Shown here: one piece after another, positions 41,487-50,305 of the stretch
How the letters are laid out: each line of letters begins with the position of its first letter
Numbering within the stretch: position 1 is the stretch's first letter
Assembly (NCBI GenBank): GCA_943788755.1
Contig: CALSRM010000003.1
Coordinates: 620,001 to 684,000 of the forward strand
Source of the DNA: an uncultured Flavobacteriales bacterium
GTDB lineage: Bacteria; Bacteroidota; Bacteroidia; Flavobacteriales_D; Parvicellaceae
DNA length: 64,000 nt
Direction: 5' to 3'
Notes under the pieces: generated by a model
Databases searched by the model: none
Told to the model about the DNA's origin: nothing
What the model saw: the letters and a program-made list of their open reading frames with translations, nothing else
Program-made: the position numbers and the translations under genes

Positions 41487-42410
41487 ATGAGTCAAGTTAA
41501 AAGATTAAACATGGTGATTCTTACAGTAATAGTGTCTTTTTAGCAGCTTGTGGTGTTTCTGCAGAGACAGAAAAGGATACGGATAATTTACAAAAAGGTT
41601 CTCTAAAAGTTGAGGAAATAGAAAAAGAACAGAAAACGCGACCAAAGTCAGGATAAAAACATCGCATGGTGATGTAGTAATCGCCTTGTACAACGAAACT
41701 CCAAAACATAAAGAAAACTTTATCAAATTGGTTAACGAAAGTTTTTATGATAACACCCTATTTCATAGGGTTATTAAAGATTTTATGATTCAAGGAGGAG
41801 ACCCTAATTCTAAAGGAGCTGCTGCAGGAATTGCCTTGGGAGAAGGCGGGCCAGGATATACAATAGAAGCCGAAATTAAGACTAACCTTTATCATAAAAA
41901 AGGGGCGTTATGTGCTGCAAGACAAGGAGACAATGTTAATCCTGAAAAAAGGTCAAGTGGCTCTCAGTTTTATGTTGTTACAGGGAAACCTATCAAAAAG
42001 AAGAATTGGAACAAATGGAAGTTCAGCAAAATAGACAAAAGGAAAATGGTTTGATGCAAGCATTTATCCAAGCTCCAGAAAACGCAGCATATATGGCTCG
42101 ACTTCAAGAAGCTCAGAAAATAGGATCAGATCCGTCAAAAAGAGAGGAAGCGCAGGACGCTATTAAGGTTTTGACAGAAGAAATTAAACCTCTGGCTTTA
42201 GCTGGCTTCATACCTTTTAAATTTGCAGATGAGCAATTGAAAGACTATACTACAAATGGTGGAACTCCATTTTTAGACAATGCGTATACCGTTTTTGGCG
42301 AAGTAATAAAAGGGATGGAGGTAATTAACAAAATTGGTACAACAGCTACTGCACCTGGAGACAGACCTCTAGAGGATGTAGTTGTACTATCCATGGAAAT
42401 AATTAAATAA
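41487..42410 (+). pseudogene. Peptidylprolyl isomerase (cyclophilin type), frameshifted
   Basis: Cyclophilin-type isomerase catalysing Pro cis-trans change in the periplasm; lipoprotein signal with Cys in FLAACG. Coding sequence is clear end to end but needs three frame changes. The first is near 41537 (after MVILTVIV). The second is near 41650 (an A missing in CCAAAGTC, before VRIKTSHGDVVIALYNETP). The third is near 42005 (an A missing in ATCAAAAAGAAG, before EELEQMEVQQ). Cyclophilin motifs FHRVIKDFMIQGGDP, SSGSQFYVV, NAYTVFGEVIKGM are intact, with a ~65-residue helical insert. Each lesion is one missing base, two of them in A-runs. It may be functional in the living cell if these are sequencing errors. 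Confidence 0.8.
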
Positions 42411-42422
42411 AAGAACCCAAAC

Positions 42423-43436
42423 ATGTTGAACAAGGTCGATCCAATAATGGATGAAGTTAATTCGTTTAACTCTTCCGACCCAAATGAAATTGAAGCGTTT
42501 CGAATTAAAATGCTTGGGAAAAAAGGACTAATAACTGGGTTATTAGCGGAATTTCGCAATGTTCCTATCGAACACAAAAAGGAATTTGGACAAAAGATTA
42601 ATGTGTTAAAAAAAGCTACTCAAGACAAGGTAATTGATTTAAAAGCAAGTATCGGAAATTCTAAATCTACCAAAGGGGATCTTGATTTAAGTATGTCTGG
42701 TGAGCCTTTTGAACTAGGTTCAAGGCACCCATTGTCTATTGTTCGTAAAGACATCCTAGACGTTTTTACTAGAATTGGTTTTTCTATATCTGAAGGCCCT
42801 GAAATAGAAGATGACTTTCATAACTTTACCGCCTTAAATTTTCCAGAAGAACATCCTGCAAGAGATATGCAGGATACTTTTTTTATTGATAAGGATATCG
42901 CTCTTCGAACACACACTTCTTCTGTTCAGGTAAGAGTAATGGAGGAGTCAGAACCTCCAATTCGAACTATTTCACCAGGAAGAGTGTTTAGAAATGAGGC
43001 TATTTCCGCTAGGGCACACTGTATTTTTCACCAATTAGAAGGATTGTATATAGAGAAAGATGTTTCATTTGCTGACCTAAAACAAACACTACTTTATTTT
43101 GCAAAAGAAATGTTTGGTGAAGAAACCGAGATTAGATTACGCCCCTCTTATTTTCCTTTCACGGAACCAAGTGCAGAGGTGGATGTCTCTTGTCAAATAT
43201 GTTCTGGAAAAGGCTGTAATGTTTGTAAAAATTCAGGATATCTTGAGATTATGGGGTGTGGAATGGTTGACCCAAATGTCCTTGAAAACTGCGGCATTGA
43301 TAGCTCTATTTATTCGGGGTTTGCATTTGGAATGGGAATCGAAAGAATAGCGATGCTTAAATACCAAGTAAACGATTTGCGTCATTTCTTCGAAAATGAT
43401 TTACGGTTCTTAAAGCAGTTTAAATCGGCACAATGA
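42423..43436 (+). CDS. pheS: Phenylalanine--tRNA ligase alpha subunit
   Basis: Catalytic subunit that charges tRNA(Phe). 337 residues: N-terminal helical coiled arm (about 1-90), then the class II core with GSRHPLSIVRKDILDVF, motif 2 around SPGRVFRNEAISARAHCIFHQLEG, and motif 3 GFAFGMGIERIAMLKY. CQICSGKGCNVCKNSG adds a Cys-rich insert seen in many PheS. The partner pheT lies 15 kb away on the minus strand, as is usual in this phylum. It follows the isomerase by 12 bases. Confidence 0.97.
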   Translation: MLNKVDPIMDEVNSFNSSDPNEIEAFRIKMLGKKGLITGLLAEFRNVPIEHKKEFGQKINVLKKATQDKVIDLKASIGNSKSTKGDLDLSMSGEPFELGSRHPLSIVRKDILDVFTRIGFSISEGPEIEDDFHNFTALNFPEEHPARDMQDTFFIDKDIALRTHTSSVQVRVMEESEPPIRTISPGRVFRNEAISARAHCIFHQLEGLYIEKDVSFADLKQTLLYFAKEMFGEETEIRLRPSYFPFTEPSAEVDVSCQICSGKGCNVCKNSGYLEIMGCGMVDPNVLENCGIDSSIYSGFAFGMGIERIAMLKYQVNDLRHFFENDLRFLKQFKSAQ

Positions 43437-43531
43437 ATATTTTGAAACCAATTAAAGAAAGAGCATTACTTAATCTACCAGTTCTAAAGAACCTTTTGAA
43501 AAAGAGCAGGCTAATAATGCTGTTTATATAG
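43433..43531 (+). CDS. Tiny ORF overlapping the pheS stop
   Basis: 32-residue frame beginning at the ATG inside the pheS stop (ATGA): MNILKPIKERALLNLPVLKN then a basic LLKKSRLIMLFI. The overlap suggests coupled translation, and the peptide is basic and amphipathic. It may also be the truncated start of a longer lost gene, or chance. No family recognised; low confidence. Confidence 0.25.
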   Translation: MNILKPIKERALLNLPVLKNLLKKSRLIMLFI

Positions 43532-43540
43532 AAAAGTAAA

Positions 43541-43558
43541 ACTTGAACTTTTTCAAGT
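43541..43558 (+). terminator. Weak hairpin after pheS
   Basis: ACTTGAA (43541-43547) and TTCAAGT (43552-43558) with a four-base loop, followed by CAAAATTTTT. Short stem, but location about 100 bases after pheS and the T-rich tail fit a weak terminator. Confidence 0.35.
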
Positions 43559-43619
43559 CAAAATTTTTAATTCTACAAATTTGCAGCCTTGCAAAAAACG
43601 GCGGTTATGGTTTCGTAAT

Positions 43620-44924
43620 TTATTCTGAACTAGACCCATTATCTAATTCGGGATAGGTTCTTTTACCTTCAGAATACATGATTACAAATGCATCTGGCTG
43701 ACCTTTGCTTCTTACCTGCTTTTTGTATTGAAGAGCTTCATTCAGTGTTTTAAATTCACCTAAAGTAAATCTAGTAATACCATCATCCAGGATTACTTTT
43801 TCAATTCTTCCAAAACTAACTAAGTGACTAGCATCATAATTTGAAGCGTTTTTATAAGCAGCAACCTGAACCGTATAAATAGCTTCTTGAGATTTCGTTT
43901 CTGTTTCAATAGGTTCTTCCACCACGGGTTCTTCAGCAATGACTTTGGCTATGGGTTCTTCAATAACGACTTCTTCCACCACAGGTTCCTCCGCCACGGG
44001 TTCTTCAATAACGACTTCTTCAACTAGGGGTTCTTCACCAATTACTTCAATTATAATTTGTGTAGTAAAAATGTCGTTTTGACCATCATTTCGGTTACTC
44101 GAAAAATAACCAAGATTATCTTGTCCGATTGAGAAATAAGCATCAAAGCCTGTTGAATTCACATTCGCGCCTAGGTTTATGGGGTTGCTCCATGTAAACC
44201 AATCATCACCAAGCTTATCTATATAAAAAATGTCAGCATCACCTTCGCCACCAAAACCATTACTCGAAAAATAGATCCTGTTATTGTCAGTTGTTAAAAA
44301 TGGCGACATTTCATAGCCCTCAGAATTTACGTTTTCACCTAATGATTTTGGAGTTGACCAACAAGTATCCCCTTCTTTGAGTGAAATGTGCAAATCCTCC
44401 TTGCCCTTCCCATTTTCTGAGACCATAGAAATTAACATAACGTTTTCATCAGGATTAACATAAAACCCATAAAAATGATTGGCTATATAATTTAACCCTG
44501 GTATTTCAATATATTTTGGTTTGCTCCATTTTTTACCACTTAATTTTGAAAGAGCAATCCCGTAATTGTCATCTTCACCTTTTTCGTATGCATCGACTAA
44601 ATAAAGCGTATTACCATCTTTAGAAAATCCAACTACCGCATTATTTTTCTTGTTGTTTAGATGACTGGTTTTAATTGTTGCTTTTCCCCAGTCATTTTCT
44701 GTTTTTTTTGCACGAAAAATATTTTGATCATTTTTGGATTCTTCTCCCGCATCTCGCACAAAAAATAAAGTCTGACCATCGGAAGAAACTAAGGGCATAA
44801 TATCATCTTGGGATGAATTGACGGATGGCGCTAGCTGAGAAGCTTCACCATATGTAATAATTTCCTCTTGCGCAATTCCAAAGAAAAAGGAAAGTGCTAA
44901 AAAGCTAAAACTCACAAGTTTCAT
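43620..44924 (-). CDS. PD40 beta-propeller protein with SPOR-like C-terminus
   Basis: 434 residues with a signal peptide (about 1-18). Residues ~30-290 contain WD40-like/PD40 repeats (MPLVSSDGQTLFFVRD, VVGFSKDGNTLYLVD, MSPFLTTDNNRIYFSSN, YFSIGQDNLGYFSSNRN). A low-complexity Glu/Val/Pro linker follows (about 295-345, VVEEVVIEEP repeated). The last ~80 residues look like a SPOR domain (YTVQVAAYKNASNYDA, RFTLGEFKTLNEALQYKKQV), which binds denuded peptidoglycan. The combination resembles T9SS-linked envelope proteins that tie surface machinery to the cell wall. It ends the operon with PorP/SprF and the giant protein. Confidence 0.82.
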   Translation of the reverse strand: MKLVSFSFLALSFFFGIAQEEIITYGEASQLAPSVNSSQDDIMPLVSSDGQTLFFVRDAGEESKNDQNIFRAKKTENDWGKATIKTSHLNNKKNNAVVGFSKDGNTLYLVDAYEKGEDDNYGIALSKLSGKKWSKPKYIEIPGLNYIANHFYGFYVNPDENVMLISMVSENGKGKEDLHISLKEGDTCWSTPKSLGENVNSEGYEMSPFLTTDNNRIYFSSNGFGGEGDADIFYIDKLGDDWFTWSNPINLGANVNSTGFDAYFSIGQDNLGYFSSNRNDGQNDIFTTQIIIEVIGEEPLVEEVVIEEPVAEEPVVEEVVIEEPIAKVIAEEPVVEEPIETETKSQEAIYTVQVAAYKNASNYDASHLVSFGRIEKVILDDGITRFTLGEFKTLNEALQYKKQVRSKGQPDAFVIMYSEGKRTYPELDNGSSSE

Positions 44925-44931
44925 TATTTGT

Positions 44932-45900
44932 TTATTTAATGAGGATGCCGATCATAATTTCATGACCTCCAGAATTATAATCAGAAAGATTAGAAAGCGT
45001 GTAGTCAAAGGAATAACCAATGCGGAACATGTCGTTGAATTTCGCTCCTAACATTACAATTAAAGCATCTCCATTTCTAAATGAAAACCCACCAAAATAT
45101 GTATCATCAAACGTTAATTTTGCAGTAAAGTCTAAAGAGACTGGAGCAGGATTCATGTATTTTACTAAGAACCCTGGGGTTAACTTCATTTTATCCGAAA
45201 TTTTAAAATGATATCCACCCATTAAAAAATGATGAATATTCAACTTCCCGTTTGTCGGTACACCCCCAAAATAAATCTTATTTTGCATCATTTGGTTTGA
45301 CGAGTAACCCATAAAAAATTCGCTGTTATAGACATAAGTTCCAACGTTCATATCAACATAATTTATCTTACCTTGATTAGCTGCAAAAGCGTTAAACGTG
45401 TTGTCCGAACTTTCTGCCAAGGTAATTTGATCTCTATCAAAGTTTAAATTTGACATCCCCGCGTTCAATCCAATCGACCAATGAAATTTATTTGTGATGG
45501 GTAAATGAATAGCATATGCCAACATTCCAGTAATTTTCTTAAATGGCCCATAGTTGTCTGCAGCTACAAATCCTCCAATCCCATGTTTTAATTTAATTTG
45601 CTCAGTAGGGGTTTCGGGAATAATTTCTGAAGACCCTGTTCTTAGCGATGCGTTACCAATTATTTTTCCGTTTAGGTTTAATGTAGAGTTAACACTTAAG
45701 TAGTAATTCTGAGGAGCATTATCTATTCCAACCCATTGTTCTCGGAAGCCAAGACTAATATCTAATCCATTTTCAGCCCCAACCGCTGCCGGATTCATTA
45801 AGAAATGATTGTTAATATACTGGCTATATTGACCAAGTTGTTGACTGGTTAGACTTCCTATTGAAACTACAAGTATTGAACTTAATATAATCTTTTTCAT
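44932..45900 (-). CDS. PorP/SprF family type IX secretion system membrane protein
   Basis: 322-residue outer-membrane beta-barrel-like protein with signal peptide. The family start is clear: QLGQYSQYINNHFLMNPAAVG, followed by LGFREQWVGIDNAPQNYYLS. The C-terminus RIGYSFDYTLSNLSDYNSGG with HEIMIGILI is also diagnostic. SprF-type proteins are needed for secretion or surface attachment of large gliding adhesins, and here it lies 8 bases after such a protein's sorting domain, so it is probably the dedicated partner of the giant protease. Confidence 0.94.
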   Translation of the reverse strand: MKKIILSSILVVSIGSLTSQQLGQYSQYINNHFLMNPAAVGAENGLDISLGFREQWVGIDNAPQNYYLSVNSTLNLNGKIIGNASLRTGSSEIIPETPTEQIKLKHGIGGFVAADNYGPFKKITGMLAYAIHLPITNKFHWSIGLNAGMSNLNFDRDQITLAESSDNTFNAFAANQGKINYVDMNVGTYVYNSEFFMGYSSNQMMQNKIYFGGVPTNGKLNIHHFLMGGYHFKISDKMKLTPGFLVKYMNPAPVSLDFTAKLTFDDTYFGGFSFRNGDALIVMLGAKFNDMFRIGYSFDYTLSNLSDYNSGGHEIMIGILIK

Positions 45901-45908
45901 AGCTGAAC

Positions 45909-47444
45909 TTATTTAATGATGGTTACTGTTCCTTTTAATGGATCTGAACTTCCGTCGTTTAGATGGATTATATAATAAAAGGCTCCTACAGGAAGCGGAC
46001 TTCCATTAACTGTTCCATCCCAAGCTGTTGTATAGCCGGTGGAAGTAAAGATACTATTTCCCCATTTATTAAAGATTTCTACCTGGCAATTTGGGTATTG
46101 ATTTATCCCGACCAATTCCCAATCGTCATTTACTAAATCCCCATCAGGTGTAAATCCAGAGGGTATTAAAAGATTGACTGCAGAAGTAGCTAAACATTCT
46201 TCCATTGTGATGATTACATTGGACGATGATGAAGCACAGGAACCATTTGAAATTGTCCACATATATTCATTGTCACCAATGGTTAAGCCTGAAACATCTG
46301 TTACTCCATCAGAATCATCAACAAAAGTACCACTTCCGGAAAAAACGGTCCATAAACCTGTGCCAATAGCCGGACTGTTTCCCTCTAAAGTAACAAGGCC
46401 TACAGTGTCACAAACAGTCTGACCAAGACCAGCACTCGATGTGGTTGGAGTAGCATCTACCGTTATTGCAAACGAAGTTTCATCGGAGCATGTTCCATTC
46501 GCATCATAAATAAATAATATCACAGAGTTTGTAATGATTGAACCATCTGAGTAAGCGATCCCTGACCCTCCATTACCATCATAATAAGACTCAGTTCCAC
46601 TTAGTCCGCTCCCTAAAATTACAGGCAGTGTTAATGAACCACAAACGGTTGTATCTGAAATGACAGCAATATTTGGGGTTGAGGTTACTGTTATGGTTAC
46701 CATAGAAGAAGAAGAACAAGCACCAACAGTTGTATAAGTGATGTCGTAGACTCCTGGTGTTGCCGTTGAAAGGTCTATTGAACCAGTAACGGGGTCAATT
46801 CCACTTCCTGCAGGAGTTGCAGCAAAGCCACCTCCAGTTACACCAGTTATTGATGGAGTTTCAGTTCCCGCACCCGTGCAATAGGTTGTTGCCAAATAAC
46901 TAAATGTTGGGTCATCAAATGGAGTTACATCGAAAGTTACGTTTGTGAATGTAACGCATGGTCCGACTGAGGTATATGTGATTGTGTAGGTACCTATTGT
47001 AGATGCAGATAAATCAACTAACCCAGTAACACCATCAACGACTAATCCAGCAGGTGATGAAGTAAATGCTCCTCCAGGTTCTCCCGTGATTGTTGGTGTA
47101 GGATCCACATCCGCTTGACAGTAAGATGCAGCGGCATAGTTAAATGTAGCATCGTCATTATCCGCTATAGTTACTTCAATATCTAATGTTGCAGGGCAAA
47201 TACCTGTTGTGGTATACGTAACGGTGTATAAACCTCCTATTGAAGCAGAGACATCAATTGATCCAGTAGTTCCGTTAATTGCTAATCCTGCAGGTGTGGC
47301 TGTAAACGTACCGCCAAGTGTTCCCGTAATTGTAGCAGTAATGTCAGTTCCATTTTGACATTCAGAAACTGAACTTAATGTATATGTGCCATCATCATCA
47401 GCTGAGATGGTAATGGATGCATTTGAACTGTTCGGACAAGTCAC
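45909..47444 (-). CDS. C-terminal part of the giant T9SS protein with gliding-type sorting domain
   Basis: 511-residue frame starting at an internal Met; not a true gene start. It continues the repeat array of the next entry after a frameshift at about 47445-47460, adding three more ~79-residue units (SECQNGTDITATITGT, CQADVDPTPTITGE, CTGAGTETPSITGV). Two further Ig-like stretches follow. The last ~85 residues are the gliding motility-associated C-terminal domain (LLIPSGFTPDGDLVNDDWEL to LKGTVTIIK), the T9SS type B sorting signal. It is probably part of one ~2630-residue protein with the entry at 47460-53813. Confidence 0.88.
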   Translation of the reverse strand: MTCPNSSNASITISADDDGTYTLSSVSECQNGTDITATITGTLGGTFTATPAGLAINGTTGSIDVSASIGGLYTVTYTTTGICPATLDIEVTIADNDDATFNYAAASYCQADVDPTPTITGEPGGAFTSSPAGLVVDGVTGLVDLSASTIGTYTITYTSVGPCVTFTNVTFDVTPFDDPTFSYLATTYCTGAGTETPSITGVTGGGFAATPAGSGIDPVTGSIDLSTATPGVYDITYTTVGACSSSSMVTITVTSTPNIAVISDTTVCGSLTLPVILGSGLSGTESYYDGNGGSGIAYSDGSIITNSVILFIYDANGTCSDETSFAITVDATPTTSSAGLGQTVCDTVGLVTLEGNSPAIGTGLWTVFSGSGTFVDDSDGVTDVSGLTIGDNEYMWTISNGSCASSSSNVIITMEECLATSAVNLLIPSGFTPDGDLVNDDWELVGINQYPNCQVEIFNKWGNSIFTSTGYTTAWDGTVNGSPLPVGAFYYIIHLNDGSSDPLKGTVTIIK

Positions 47445-50305
47445 CTGCAGTGGTGTATGTTATACCGTGTAAGTTCCCGTAGCTGACACAGATACATCAA
47501 TTTCTCCTGTTGCGCCATCAAGGGTTAGTCCAGCCGGTGTCGAGGTGAAGACTCCTCCGCCTGTATTAATCGTAGGAATTGGATCCGCGTCTAACTGACA
47601 ATAACCAGTTGAGCTATAACTGATTCCAGCATCATCCAGTGCGGTAATTGTTATAGGCGCAGTTGCATTGGCAGCAGCACACCCTCCGGAAGCAGCTATG
47701 TCATTTGACACGGTATACCCCCCAGGGGGTAACAATGAAAGATCAATTTCTCCCGTCGATGAGTTTAGCCCCGACCCAGCAGGCAGAATTGAAAAGACTC
47801 CGCTACTTGCTCCACCGCCAAAGGTTACTACAGCGGTTCCTCCATTTTCGCAATATGTAGTTCCAATATAACTAAATGTTGCATCAGGAGATGTGGTTAT
47901 GTTAATCGCAGCATCGCTGCTTGTAGAGCAAACACCTCCAGTGACATATGTAACAGTGTATGACCCAATACCCGGTACATCAAGATCAATTTCTCCAGTT
48001 GTTCCATTAATCGTTAGGCCTCCTGTTGCAGTAAATGTACCTCCACCTGTTCCTGTAATAGTTGCTTCCGGATCTATTGCAGTTAAACAAAAAGTTCCTG
48101 CTGAATAGGAGAATGAAGGATCATCATCTCCACTGATAGTAACTGATATAATAGAAGAAACAGAACAGATTCCAGGAGTTGTGTATGTGACGTCATAAGT
48201 ATCAGCTGTAGAAGCTGAAACATCAATTTCTCCAGTAGTTGCGTTAATTGATAACCCTGCAGGTGTGGCTGTAAATGTACCTCCACCGGTCCCCGTGATT
48301 ACAGCAGCCATATCAGTTCCGTTTTGACACTCTGTTGTAGAGTTATACGAATAGGTAGCGTCCTCATCCAGAGAAATTGTTACCACAAGATCAAGGAAAT
48401 CAGAGCAAGTACCGGGGGTAGTATAAGTAACAGTAAATACTCCAGGAACTGAAGCAGAGACATCAATTTCTCCAGTAATTGCGTTAATTGTTAGCCCTGA
48501 AGGCGCGGCTGTAAATGTCCCCCCACCTGTTCCAGTAATGGATGCGGTTATGTCTGTTCCCCCTTGGCACTCTTCAGTAGAGCTGAATATATATGTTGCA
48601 TCTTCTGCTGGGTCAATTGTTATAGATGTTGATGTATTAGCAGCTGCACACCCTCCTGAAGCAGCTATGTCATTAGATACTGTATATGTATTAGGTGTTG
48701 AAGTGTTTAAATCAATTTCTCCGCTTCCAGAATTTATGCTTAAACCAGCAGGAGAAGCTGTAAATGTACCTCCACTGGCTCCAGCATCAAATGTGACTGA
48801 TGCAGTTCCTCCATTTTCACAGTAAGGCGATCCCGCGTAGCTAAATGTTGCATCAGGGGCAAGTGTAATGTTTACCGCGAAATCGGAACTGGCAGGACAT
48901 ACTCCTCCAGTGGCATATGTAACAGTGTATGACCCAATACCAGAAACACCAAGATCAATTAATCCAGTTGCTCCATTAATAGTAAGTCCACCAGTTGCAG
49001 TAAAAGAACCACCAGTTGTTCCAGCAATTGTTGCAAGTGGGTCTGCTCCTGTCACACAAAATGTTCCTGATAAGTATGAGAAAGTGGCGTCCTCATCTGC
49101 ATTAATAGTAACAGGAATGATTAGTGAAGCAGAACACGTTCCAGGGGTTGTGTATGTAACAGTATATGAATTAGCAGTCGATGCTGAAACATCAATTAGC
49201 CCAGTTCCTGCATTAATAGTCAATCCAGCTGGTGTAGCTGTAAATGCACCTCCAGCAGTTCCGGTAATTGTAGCTGTCATGTCCGTTCCACTTTGACACT
49301 CTGAAGTTGAACTATAAGAATATGTCGGATCTTCGTCCGCAACTATTGTAATGGCTTGATTCGAGTTTGCAAAACATGCCCCAGTTGTTGTGTATGTAAC
49401 AGTATATGAATTAGCAGTCGATGCTGAAACATCAATTAGCCCAGTTCCTGCATTAATAGTTAATCCAGCTGGTGTAGATGTAAATGCACCTCCAGCGGTT
49501 CCTGTAATAGTAGCAATTGCATCTGTACCACTCTGACATTCATTTGCAGAGCTTAATGTAAATGAAGCATCTTCATCAGCGTTAATTGTAACCGATATAA
49601 TACGAGTAGCTGAACAAGCTCCAGGGGTTGTATAAGTTACATCGTAAGTGTTAGCCATAGAAGTAGAAACATCTATTGATCCAGTTGAACTATTCAAAGA
49701 AAGACCAGCTGGTGTAGCTGTAAATGTGCCTCCAGGGGTTCCAGTAATAGCAGCAGTCATGTCGGTTCCACTTTGACACTCTGAAGTTGAACTATATGTG
49801 TAAGTAGCATCTTCATCTGCAACGATAGTAATTGCTTGATTTGAAGTTGCCGAACAAGGACCTGCAGTAGTATATGTTACAAAGTAAGATCCAGGATCCG
49901 ATGCAGATAAATCAATTAACCCACCAGGGTTTAAACTTAGACCAAGCGGTGAAGTAAATGTTCCACCAGCAGTTCCAGTAATTGTAGGTGTTGGATCAAT
50001 TCCACCGACACAGTAAGAAGCTGAAACATAATTAAAGGAAGCGTCTTGATCGGCATTTATTGTAACAGAAATAATTAGCGTATTTGCACAAACCCCAGGA
50101 GTTGTGTAGGTCACATCATATGTATTCGGTGTAGATGCAGAAACATCTATAAATCCAGTAGTTGCGTTTAAACTAATCCCAGCAGCTGGAACAGAAGTAA
50201 AACCACCTCCAAGCACCCCTGTTATTATAGCTTCCATATCCGTACCACCCTGACATTGAATTGTTGAATTATAAGTATAAGTTGGGTCTTCTGCAATTCC
50301 ATCCA
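46685..50305 (-). repeat. Tandem array of about fifteen ~240-base coding repeats
   Basis: Each unit encodes ~79 residues with a C-x-n-G-T-D / ITGT-GG-F-TATPAGL / IDVSAS / Y-TVTYTT-G-C pattern. Twelve units lie before and three after the frameshift. Bases 49141-49260 and 49381-49500 differ at only 5 of 120 positions by my count, while other stretches match best at 480 or 960 bases distance, showing a mosaic of duplications. Subtypes recur: units with CVTG/CLTA and CENGGTA follow each other twice. Confidence 0.85.

Noticed and set aside
43596-43620. GGCGGTTATGGTTTCGTA near 43600 resembles a promoter leader plus the first bases of a tRNA gene
   Set aside because: No anticodon arm, T-loop or 3' end follows; the sequence runs directly into the stop of the gene at 43620. 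At most a truncated remnant, not supportable.
47663-49296. Long plus-strand open frames opposite the repeat array
   Set aside because: Pro/Val-rich shadow translations of the repeated coding strand with no start context or family features.
46685-50305. Regular repeats that could suggest a CRISPR or other repeat locus
   Set aside because: Units are coding, in frame, about 240 bases, without unique short spacers.
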